Shown in pieces: positions 43,634 through 50,587 of a stretch of 64,000 nt of DNA. Position numbers and translations under genes: made by a program. The DNA comes from Limnohabitans sp. 2KL-1 (lineage in GTDB: Bacteria; Pseudomonadota; Gammaproteobacteria; Burkholderiales; Burkholderiaceae_C). How positions within the stretch are numbered: position 1 is the first letter of the stretch; each line of letters begins with the position of its first letter. The notes under the pieces are model-generated. The model saw only the letters and a program-made list of their open reading frames with translations. It was not told the origin of the DNA and searched no databases. The DNA lies in contig NZ_NESL01000002.1 of assembly GCF_003063435.1 (NCBI RefSeq), forward strand, positions 248,001 to 312,000, in the 5' to 3' direction.

Positions 43634-44260
43634 ATGCAAGAAGCCCTGAGAATCGTCGTCATCATCTCCGACCCCGCCCTGGTGGCCGAGGGCGATGAGC
43701 ACGCACAGGCTCTCGAAGAACGCTCGCGCCTGCTGCGCATTGGCCTGCTCGAAGCGGGCTACAACCTGGTGGCCACCCTGCCCGCCGATGTGTTTTTGAC
43801 AGAACGCTTGGCCCAACTGCAAGCCGACATGGTGATCGTGGACGCCGAGAGCGATGCCCGCGATGCGCTGGAGCATGTGGTCATGGCCACACGCGACGAG
43901 CGCCGCCCCATCGTGATGTTCACCAACGACAACGACACCCGGCCCATGAACGAGGCCGTGGCCGCAGGCGTGACGGCCTACATCGTGGCAGGGCTGGCCC
44001 CCGAGCGTATCCACCCGATCCTGACGGTGGCCATGGCACGCTTCAAACACGAGCAGGCGCTGCTGGCCGAGTTGGACAGCGCCCGGCTAGAACTGAGCGA
44101 CCGCAAAGTGGTGGATCGCGCCAAGGGCCTGCTGATGCAGCGCCAGGGTCTGAACGAACAAGAGGCCTATGGCAAATTGCGCAAAGCCGCCATGAACAAA
44201 GGCGTGAAGCTGGCCGACATCGCGCAGCAGATGATCGAGATGGCCGAACTGCTGGGCTGA
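43634..44260 (+). CDS. nasT: ANTAR-domain transcription antiterminator NasT
   Basis: A 208-residue regulator. The N-terminal pseudo-receiver (IVVIISDPAL; ADMVIVDAESDARDALEHV; GVTAYIVAGLAPERI) precedes a coiled-coil linker and a C-terminal ANTAR RNA-binding domain (VVDRAKGLLMQRQGLNEQEAYGKLRKAAMNKG). NasT binds paired hexaloop hairpins in nitrate-assimilation leader RNA and prevents termination. Such a leader lies downstream at 44540-44644, ahead of nrtA. The usual NasS partner gene is absent, and a ModA-like gene is upstream. Confidence 0.92.
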   Translation: MQEALRIVVIISDPALVAEGDEHAQALEERSRLLRIGLLEAGYNLVATLPADVFLTERLAQLQADMVIVDAESDARDALEHVVMATRDERRPIVMFTNDNDTRPMNEAVAAGVTAYIVAGLAPERIHPILTVAMARFKHEQALLAELDSARLELSDRKVVDRAKGLLMQRQGLNEQEAYGKLRKAAMNKGVKLADIAQQMIEMAELLG

Positions 44261-44281
44261 AGGGGCACAGCCAGATTTTGA

Positions 44282-44354
44282 TGGGAGCGAGCCCCTGCTC
44301 GCGAATGCGCGCCTATGCCACATCATGCATTCGGCCGCAGGGGCAGCCTCCCAC
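44282..44354. repeat. REP-like repeats between nasT and the nrtA leader
   Basis: A TGGGAGCGAGCCCCTGCTCG (with CGAATG) unit at 44282-44307 and an inverted CATTCGGCCGCAGGGGCAGC (with CTCCCAC) unit at 44328-44354. They belong to the same two families seen at 41560-41656. They lie in the ~400-base region between nasT and nrtA. The rest of that region, up to 44539, shows nothing else. Confidence 0.75.
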
Positions 44355-44539
44355 AGAACAAGCCACATCACCGCAGAGCGGCCCCCACAAGATGCCTTGG
44401 CGCACCACACAAGTGCACGCCATCGCACCCCAACGGTGCCAAAACCCCAAACCAGTGGTTTTCAGGGCATTCACCCCCAGGAAAACCCTGGCACGCGGCT
44501 TGCGTTACCCGAAGCAAGACCAACGAAGGTCAAACGTGA

Positions 44540-44644
44540 CCCCACCCAATGGCGGGTGAGGTCCCACCGGACAAAGGCGTCCCCATGCGTTCGCGCCCTG
44601 CACTGCAGGCGCGAGTGACATGAGGACGCCTTTTTTGTTTTTTT
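44540..44644 (+). promoter_or_regulatory. ANTAR-target leader with two hexaloop hairpins and overlapping terminator
   Basis: Hairpin P1 (44540-44561) has stem CCACCC / GGGTGAGG-type pairing around the loop AATGGC. Hairpin P2 (44569-44582) has stem GGAC / GTCC around the loop AAAGGC. Both six-base loops have A at position 1 and G at position 4, the ANTAR recognition signature. P2 overlaps the 5' arm of a terminator (AAAGGCGTCC 44573-44582 with GGACGCCTTT 44624-44633), followed by a T-rich tail. Binding of NasT to P1-P2 would thus block the terminator and allow transcription into nrtA, whose start is 22 bases further on. Confidence 0.85.
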
Positions 44645-44665
44645 ATTCCTGCAAGGAGCTTCGCC

Positions 44666-45910
44666 ATGACCGACCTTCTCAAAAACAGCTTGACCCGCCG
44701 CAACGTGTTGCAAGCCGCCGCCGTGGGCGCTGCAGGCATTTCGCCCGCACTGCGCTCAGTGGTGTACGCCGCAGGCTCGGATGCCCCCGAGAAAAAAGAA
44801 GTCAAGATCGGCTTCATCCCGCTGACCGATTGCGCCAGCGTGGTCATGGCTTCGGTGCTGGGCCTGGACGTGAAGCACGGTGTGAAATTCGTGCTGAGCA
44901 AAGAAGCCAGCTGGGCCGGTGTGCGCGATAAATTGGTCAACGGCGAACTGGACTTTGCCCATGTGCTGTACGGACTGGTTTATGGCGTGCACCTGGGGCT
45001 GTCCGGACCCAAGAAAGACATGGCCGTGCTGATGACGCTCAACCACAATGGCCAAGCCATCACACTGTCCAAAAAACTGGCCGACAAGGGCGCTGTCGAT
45101 GGTGCAGGTTTGGCCAAACTGATGGCCACCGACAAGCGCGAATATACCTTTGCGCAGACCTTCCCCACCGGCACGCATGCCATGTGGCTGTATTACTGGT
45201 TGGCCAGCTACGGCATCAACCCGATGAAGGACGCCAAGGTCATCACCGTGCCGCCACCGCAAATGGTGGCCAACATGCGCGTGGGCAACATGGACGGCTT
45301 TTGCGTGGGCGAGCCCTGGAACCACCGCGCCATCATGGACGGCATCGGGGTGACGGCCACCACCACCCAGGACATCTGGAAAGACCACCCTGAAAAAGTA
45401 CTGGGCACCACCGCCGAATTCGTCAAGAAATACCCCAACACCGCCCGCGCCGTCACGGCCGCCATCATCGAAGCGGGCCAGTGGATCGATGCCAGTTTGC
45501 AAAACAAGCTCAAGATGGCCGAAACCGTGGCCGACAAATCGTATGTGAACACGGGTGTGGACGCGATCAACCAGCGCATTTTGGGCCGCTACCAAAACGG
45601 CATGGGCAAGACCTGGGACGACGCCAACCACATGAAGTTCTACAACGACGGCGCGGTGACCTTCCCCTACCTGTCGGACGGCATGTGGTTCATGACACAG
45701 CACAAGCGCTGGGGCTTGCTCAAGGACCACCCCGATTACCTGGGCGTGGCCAAACAGATCAACCAGATCGCGATCTACAAGCAAGCCGCCACAGCGGCCA
45801 AGGCCCCGGTGCCCAAGAGCGACATGCGCAGCCACAAGCTGATCGACGGCGTGGTCTGGGATGGCAAAGACCCCAAGAAATACGCCGACGGTTTCAAAAT
45901 CAAAGCGTGA
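44666..45910 (+). CDS. nrtA: Nitrate ABC transporter substrate-binding protein NrtA
   Basis: A 414-residue CmpA/NrtA-family receptor. A twin-arginine leader (LTRRNVLQAAAVGAAG) ends near VYAAG. The binding domain has VKIGFIPLTDCASVVMASVLG and the FAQTFPTGTHAMWLYYWLASYGI segment, with the ligand-contacting GFCVGEPWNHRAI. It captures nitrate (or nitrite) in the periplasm for NrtB/NrtC. It lies directly behind the ANTAR-controlled terminator. Confidence 0.95.
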   Translation: MTDLLKNSLTRRNVLQAAAVGAAGISPALRSVVYAAGSDAPEKKEVKIGFIPLTDCASVVMASVLGLDVKHGVKFVLSKEASWAGVRDKLVNGELDFAHVLYGLVYGVHLGLSGPKKDMAVLMTLNHNGQAITLSKKLADKGAVDGAGLAKLMATDKREYTFAQTFPTGTHAMWLYYWLASYGINPMKDAKVITVPPPQMVANMRVGNMDGFCVGEPWNHRAIMDGIGVTATTTQDIWKDHPEKVLGTTAEFVKKYPNTARAVTAAIIEAGQWIDASLQNKLKMAETVADKSYVNTGVDAINQRILGRYQNGMGKTWDDANHMKFYNDGAVTFPYLSDGMWFMTQHKRWGLLKDHPDYLGVAKQINQIAIYKQAATAAKAPVPKSDMRSHKLIDGVVWDGKDPKKYADGFKIKA

Positions 45911-45921
45911 AGGAGAACACC

Positions 45922-46824
45922 ATGGTCAGTGCCGTTTTCCATTCACCCACCGGGGGCAAAACTGCCCCGGTGACCGCGCCCTCAACGGCAACAACAACAC
46001 CCACCCTCGCGATGACCGCTGCCAAACACCAGCGGGCCCGCCAATGGCACGCCTTCTGGATGGCGGTCTTGCCGCCACTCATGGGTCTGGGCCTGTTGAT
46101 CGGTTTGTGGGCCCTGGTGTCCATCACCACCAAAGGCAGCATCCCCAGCCCCTACGAAACCGGCGTGCAGGCGATCGAGATCTTCAGCGACCCGTTTTAC
46201 CGCAAAGGCCCCAACGACCAAGGCGTGGGCTGGAACGTGCTGATGTCGCTGGAACGCGTGGCCGTGGGCTTTGGCCTGGCGGCACTCGTCGGCATCCCGG
46301 CTGGCTTTGTGATCGGGCGCTTCACCTTCCTCTCGCGCATGTTCAACCCGCTCATCAGCCTGCTACGCCCGGTGTCGCCATTGGCCTGGCTGCCGATCGG
46401 TTTGCTGGTCTTCAAAGGGGCCAACCCGGCGGCCATCTGGACGATTTTCATTTGCTCGATCTGGCCCATGATCATCAACACCGCCGTGGGCGTGCAACGT
46501 GTGCCCCAGGACTACCTGAACGTGGCCCGTGTGCTCAACCTGTCGGAATGGAAAATTGCCACCACCATCCTGTTCCCCGCGGTATTGCCTTACATGCTGA
46601 CCGGTGTTCGTTTGGCCGTGGGCACCGCGTGGTTGGTGATCGTGGCGGCAGAGATGCTGACGGGCGGCGTGGGCATCGGCTTTTGGGTCTGGGACGAGTG
46701 GAACAACCTCAACGTGAAGAACATCATCATCGCGATTTTTGTGATCGGCGGCGTGGGTCTGGTCCTCGAATACGCCCTCATCAGCATCGCCACGGCCTTC
46801 ACTTACGAGGATGTCCAGTCATGA
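45922..46824 (+). CDS. nrtB: Nitrate ABC transporter permease NrtB
   Basis: A 300-residue inner-membrane permease of the SsuC/NrtB type. A Thr/Pro-rich cytoplasmic N-terminus precedes about six transmembrane helices, from WMAVLPPLMGLGLLIGLWALV onwards. The EAA-loop is in NVARVLNLSEWKIATTILFPAVLPYMLTG. Start at 45922 behind AAGGAGAA. The stop overlaps the nrtC start (ATGA), so the two are coupled. Confidence 0.94.
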   Translation: MVSAVFHSPTGGKTAPVTAPSTATTTPTLAMTAAKHQRARQWHAFWMAVLPPLMGLGLLIGLWALVSITTKGSIPSPYETGVQAIEIFSDPFYRKGPNDQGVGWNVLMSLERVAVGFGLAALVGIPAGFVIGRFTFLSRMFNPLISLLRPVSPLAWLPIGLLVFKGANPAAIWTIFICSIWPMIINTAVGVQRVPQDYLNVARVLNLSEWKIATTILFPAVLPYMLTGVRLAVGTAWLVIVAAEMLTGGVGIGFWVWDEWNNLNVKNIIIAIFVIGGVGLVLEYALISIATAFTYEDVQS

Positions 46825-47627
46825 AAAACGACAGCAAATTCATCCAGATCGAACACGTTGCGCAAACTTTCAAAACCAACAAAGGTTTGTTCCCGGCGCT
46901 GAAGGACATCAACCTGACGATTGCCAAAGGCGAGTTCGTGGCCCTGATCGGCCACTCGGGCTGCGGCAAGTCCACCTTGCTCAACCTGATCGCCGGGCTG
47001 ACCCTGCCCACACAAGGCGTTCTGTTGTGCGCCAACCGCGAGATCGCAGGCCCCGGCCCCGAGCGTGCGGTGGTGTTCCAGAACCATTCGCTGTTGCCGT
47101 GGCTCACCTGCTTTGACAACGTGCACCTGGGCATCGAGCGCGTGTTTGGCAAGGCCGAAACCAAGGGCCAGCTGCGTGCGCGCACCGATGCGGCGCTGGC
47201 CATGGTGGGCCTCACGCACGCCGCGCAAAAGCGCCCCGGCGAAATCTCGGGCGGCATGAAGCAGCGCGTGGGCATTGCCCGGGCCCTGGCCATGGAGCCC
47301 AAAGTGCTGCTGATGGACGAACCCTTTGGCGCGCTGGACGCTCTCACCCGCGCCAAGCTGCAAGACGAGTTGCTGGAAATCGTGGCTCGCACGCAGAGCA
47401 CCGTGGTCATGGTGACGCACGACGTGGACGAAGCCGTGCTGCTGTCCGACAAGATCGTGATGATGACCAACGGCCCCGCAGCCACGATTGGCGAAGTGCT
47501 GAGCGTGGACTTGCCGCGCCCCCGCAAGCGTGTCGAACTGGCCGAAAGCGCCGAGTACCAACGTTACCGCAAAGCGGTGATCGACTTTCTCTACACGCGG
47601 CAAGCGCATGTGGAAAAAACCGCTTAA
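46821..47627 (+). CDS. nrtC: Nitrate ABC transporter ATP-binding protein NrtC/NrtD type
   Basis: A 268-residue ATPase with Walker A GHSGCGKST, Q-loop VFQNHSLLPWLT, signature ISGGMKQR (an SGG variant), Walker B VLLMDEPFGALD and H-loop VTHDVDE. It lacks the NrtA-like extension of cyanobacterial NrtC, so it resembles NrtD/NasD in size. It energises nitrate uptake with NrtA and NrtB. Confidence 0.93.
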   Translation: MKNDSKFIQIEHVAQTFKTNKGLFPALKDINLTIAKGEFVALIGHSGCGKSTLLNLIAGLTLPTQGVLLCANREIAGPGPERAVVFQNHSLLPWLTCFDNVHLGIERVFGKAETKGQLRARTDAALAMVGLTHAAQKRPGEISGGMKQRVGIARALAMEPKVLLMDEPFGALDALTRAKLQDELLEIVARTQSTVVMVTHDVDEAVLLSDKIVMMTNGPAATIGEVLSVDLPRPRKRVELAESAEYQRYRKAVIDFLYTRQAHVEKTA

Positions 47628-47637
47628 GGAGAACACC

Positions 47638-50106
47638 ATGGACATGCGCGTCAATGCCAAAGAGAAAATGAAACTGGTCATGGTCGGCAACGGCATGGCC
47701 GGGGTCCGGGCCATTGAAGAGCTGCTCAAGCTCGCACCTGACCTGTACGACATCACCGTGTTCGGTGCCGAACCGCACCCCAACTACAACCGCATCCTGC
47801 TGTCACCCGTGTTGGCCGGTGAGCAAACGCTCGAAGAAATCGTGCTCAACGACTGGGCCTGGTACAAAGACAACGGCATCACGCTGCACGCGGGCTGGAA
47901 GGTCACATCGGTCGATCGCGTCAAGCGTGTGGTCATCGCGCAAAACGGCTCGGGCGAGACCGTACAAACGCCCTATGACCGCCTGGTGATGGCCACCGGC
48001 TCCAACCCCTTCATCCTGCCCCTGCCTGGCAAAGACCTGCAAGGCGTGCTGGCGTACCGCGACATCGCGGACACGCAGGCCATGATCGATGCGGCCACGC
48101 AGTTCAAACACGCGGTGGTGATTGGTGGTGGTCTCTTGGGCCTGGAAGCGGCCAACGGCCTGATGAAACGCGGCATGCAAGTGACGGTGGTGCATGTGAG
48201 CGACTGGCTGATGGAGCGCCAGCTCGACAAGGTCGCCGCGCAGATGCTCCAGGCCTCGCTGGAGGCGCGGGGCATGCAGTTCCGCATGAGCGCGCAAACC
48301 GCTACGCTGGTGGGTGATGACAGCGGCCGCGTTTGCAAAGTTGAATTCAAGGACGGCACCCATGTGCCTGCCGATCTGGTGGTCATGGCCGTGGGCATCC
48401 GACCCAACACGGCGCTGGCCGAAAGCATGGGCCTGCATGTGAACCGCGGCATCGTGGTGAGCGACACCTTGCAAACCGTGACCGACCCGCGCATCTGGGC
48501 TGTGGGCGAATGCGCCGCGCACCGAGGCATCGCCTACGGTCTGGTGGCCCCGCTGTTTGAACAAGGCAAAGTGCTGGCCAACCACCTGGCCGAATTCGGC
48601 ATTGCCCGCTATCTGGGCTCGCAAACCTCGACCAAACTCAAAGTCACCGGCATCGACCTGTTCAGCGCGGGCGACTTCATGGGAAGCCCGGAGTGCGAAG
48701 AGATCGTGATGAGCGACCCGGCAGGTGGCGTCTACAAAAAGCTGGTGCTCAAGGGCGACCAGCTGGTGGGGGCCTGCCTGTATGGCGACACGGTGGACGG
48801 CAGCTGGTATTTCAAGCTGCTGCGCGATGGGCGCAGCGTGGCCGACATCCGCGACAAGCTGATGTTTGGCGAATCGAACATTGGCGACGTAGGCCACCAG
48901 GGCCAAAGCAAAGCCGCCGCCATGCAGGACACCGACGAGGTGTGTGGCTGCAACGGCGTGACCAAGGGCGCGATCTGCAAGGCCATCAAGGACAAAGGTT
49001 TGTTCACGCTCGACGAAGTGCGCAAGCAAACCAAGGCCAGCGCCAGCTGCGGCTCGTGCACCGGGCTGGTTGAGCAGATTTTGATGTTCACCGCCGGTGG
49101 CGACTATTCGGCCACGCCCAAACTCAAGCCCATGTGCGGTTGCACCGAGCACGGCCACCAGGCGGTGCGCGACGCGGTGCGCGAACACAAGTTGCTCACC
49201 GTGGGCGGCGTCTTCAAGTTCATGAACTGGCGCACACCCAACGGCTGCGCCAGCTGCCGCCCGGCCGTCAACTATTACCTGATCAGCACCTGGCCCAAAG
49301 AGGCGCAAGACGATCCGCAAAGCCGCTTCATCAACGAGCGCAGCCACGCCAACATCCAGAAAGACGGCACCTACAGCGTGATCCCGCGCATGTGGGCAGG
49401 CGAGACCACCGCAGCCGAGCTGCGCCGCATCGCCGACGTGGTGGACAAGTACCAGATCCCCACGGTGAAAGTCACAGGCGGCCAGCGCATCGACTTGCTG
49501 GGCGTCAAGAAAGAAGACCTGGTCGGTGTCTGGAAAGACATCGGCTTGCCTTGCGGCCACGCCTACGCCAAGGCCCTGCGCACAGTAAAGACCTGCGTGG
49601 GCAGCGAGTGGTGCCGCATGGGCACGCAAGACAGCACGCAAATGGGCAAAGACCTTGAAAAGGCCATGTGGCGCATGTACGCGCCGCACAAGGTCAAGTT
49701 CGCCGTGTCGGGCTGCCCGCGCAACTGCGCCGAAGCCGGTATCAAGGACGTGGGCATCATCGGCGTGGACAGCGGCTGGGAGATGTATGTGGGCGGCAAC
49801 GGCGGTATCAAGACCGAGGTGGCGCACTTTTTTACCAAGCTCAAGACCGCCGAAGAAGTGCTGGAGTACACGGGCGCCTTCATGCAGTTGTACCGCGAAG
49901 AAGGTTGGTACCTGGAGCGCACGGTGCACTACATCAACCGGGTGGGCCTCGACTACGTGAAGAAGAAAATTCTGGACGATGCCACGCTGCGCGTAGCGCT
50001 GTGGGCCAAGCTGCAAGCCGCGCTGGATGGTGAACCCGACCCTTGGTTTGAGCTGCAAGAAGCCAAGGTGGACACGCGCCAATTCGAGCCCCTGACCATC
50101 GCCTGA
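47638..50106 (+). CDS. nirB: Nitrite reductase (NADH) large subunit
   Basis: An 822-residue siroheme enzyme that reduces nitrite to ammonium. The FAD/NADH module comes first (KLVMVGNGMAGVRAIEELL; HAVVIGGGLLGLEAANGL). A BFD-like [2Fe-2S] region with CGCNGVTKGAIC and ASCGSCTG follows. The siroheme/4Fe-4S domain has CVGSEWC and GCPRNCAEAG. It starts at 47638 behind AAGGAGAA, ten bases after nrtC, in the assimilation operon. Confidence 0.96.
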   Translation: MDMRVNAKEKMKLVMVGNGMAGVRAIEELLKLAPDLYDITVFGAEPHPNYNRILLSPVLAGEQTLEEIVLNDWAWYKDNGITLHAGWKVTSVDRVKRVVIAQNGSGETVQTPYDRLVMATGSNPFILPLPGKDLQGVLAYRDIADTQAMIDAATQFKHAVVIGGGLLGLEAANGLMKRGMQVTVVHVSDWLMERQLDKVAAQMLQASLEARGMQFRMSAQTATLVGDDSGRVCKVEFKDGTHVPADLVVMAVGIRPNTALAESMGLHVNRGIVVSDTLQTVTDPRIWAVGECAAHRGIAYGLVAPLFEQGKVLANHLAEFGIARYLGSQTSTKLKVTGIDLFSAGDFMGSPECEEIVMSDPAGGVYKKLVLKGDQLVGACLYGDTVDGSWYFKLLRDGRSVADIRDKLMFGESNIGDVGHQGQSKAAAMQDTDEVCGCNGVTKGAICKAIKDKGLFTLDEVRKQTKASASCGSCTGLVEQILMFTAGGDYSATPKLKPMCGCTEHGHQAVRDAVREHKLLTVGGVFKFMNWRTPNGCASCRPAVNYYLISTWPKEAQDDPQSRFINERSHANIQKDGTYSVIPRMWAGETTAAELRRIADVVDKYQIPTVKVTGGQRIDLLGVKKEDLVGVWKDIGLPCGHAYAKALRTVKTCVGSEWCRMGTQDSTQMGKDLEKAMWRMYAPHKVKFAVSGCPRNCAEAGIKDVGIIGVDSGWEMYVGGNGGIKTEVAHFFTKLKTAEEVLEYTGAFMQLYREEGWYLERTVHYINRVGLDYVKKKILDDATLRVALWAKLQAALDGEPDPWFELQEAKVDTRQFEPLTIA

Positions 50107-50142
50107 ACAAGGGCGGACGTTGCGCAGTTGAACCCTCCCCCT

Positions 50143-50170
50143 GTGGGAGGTCGCCCCTGCGGCCTCCCAC
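50143..50170. repeat. REP-like hairpin between nirB and nirD
   Basis: GTGGGAGG and CCTCCCAC arms enclose TCGCCCCTGCGG. It is a perfect 8-base stem of the same family as 41560 and 44328. Lying inside an operon, it could stabilise or process the transcript and alter nirB:nirD ratio. Confidence 0.75.
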
Positions 50171-50190
50171 GAAAAAACAAGGAACAAAAA

Positions 50191-50577
50191 ATGACCGCAT
50201 GGAAACAAATTTGCCAACTGGAAGACATTCCGGTGCTGGGCTCGCGCCGCGTGGCGCGTGAGCAAGGGCTGGACGTAGCCGTGTTCCGCAACGATGCGAA
50301 TGAGGTGTTTGCCCTGCTAGACCGCTGCCCGCACAAAGGCGGCCCACTGTCGCAAGGCATTGTGTTTGGCACCAGCGTGGCTTGCCCGATGCACAACTGG
50401 ACCATCGGCCTGTGCGATGGCCAGGCGCAAGCACCCGACGAGGGCTGCACGCCGCGCTTTGAAGTCAAGGTCGAGGCGGGCGTGGTGTTCTTGAACGCCG
50501 ATGAATTGGTCGGCCATGCGACGGACCTGACACGGCCCATCGCCGGTCCCGTTTCGCGCAAGACAGCCTGCGCCTGA
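50191..50577 (+). CDS. nirD: Nitrite reductase (NADH) small subunit
   Basis: A 128-residue Rieske-like protein with CPHKGGPLSQG and CPMHNWTIGL, the two Cys-x-His / Cys-x2-His pairs of a 2Fe-2S Rieske centre (many NirD proteins have lost these, but here they are intact). It works with NirB. It starts behind CAAGGAACA and ends 10 bases before nasA. Confidence 0.93.
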   Translation: MTAWKQICQLEDIPVLGSRRVAREQGLDVAVFRNDANEVFALLDRCPHKGGPLSQGIVFGTSVACPMHNWTIGLCDGQAQAPDEGCTPRFEVKVEAGVVFLNADELVGHATDLTRPIAGPVSRKTACA

Positions 50578-50587
50578 ACCCCCGCCC

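Noticed and set aside
47803..50265. An 820-codon minus-strand open frame opposite nirB
   Set aside because: It is antisense to a canonical nitrite reductase gene, with His/Ala/Val-rich shadow composition and no domain.
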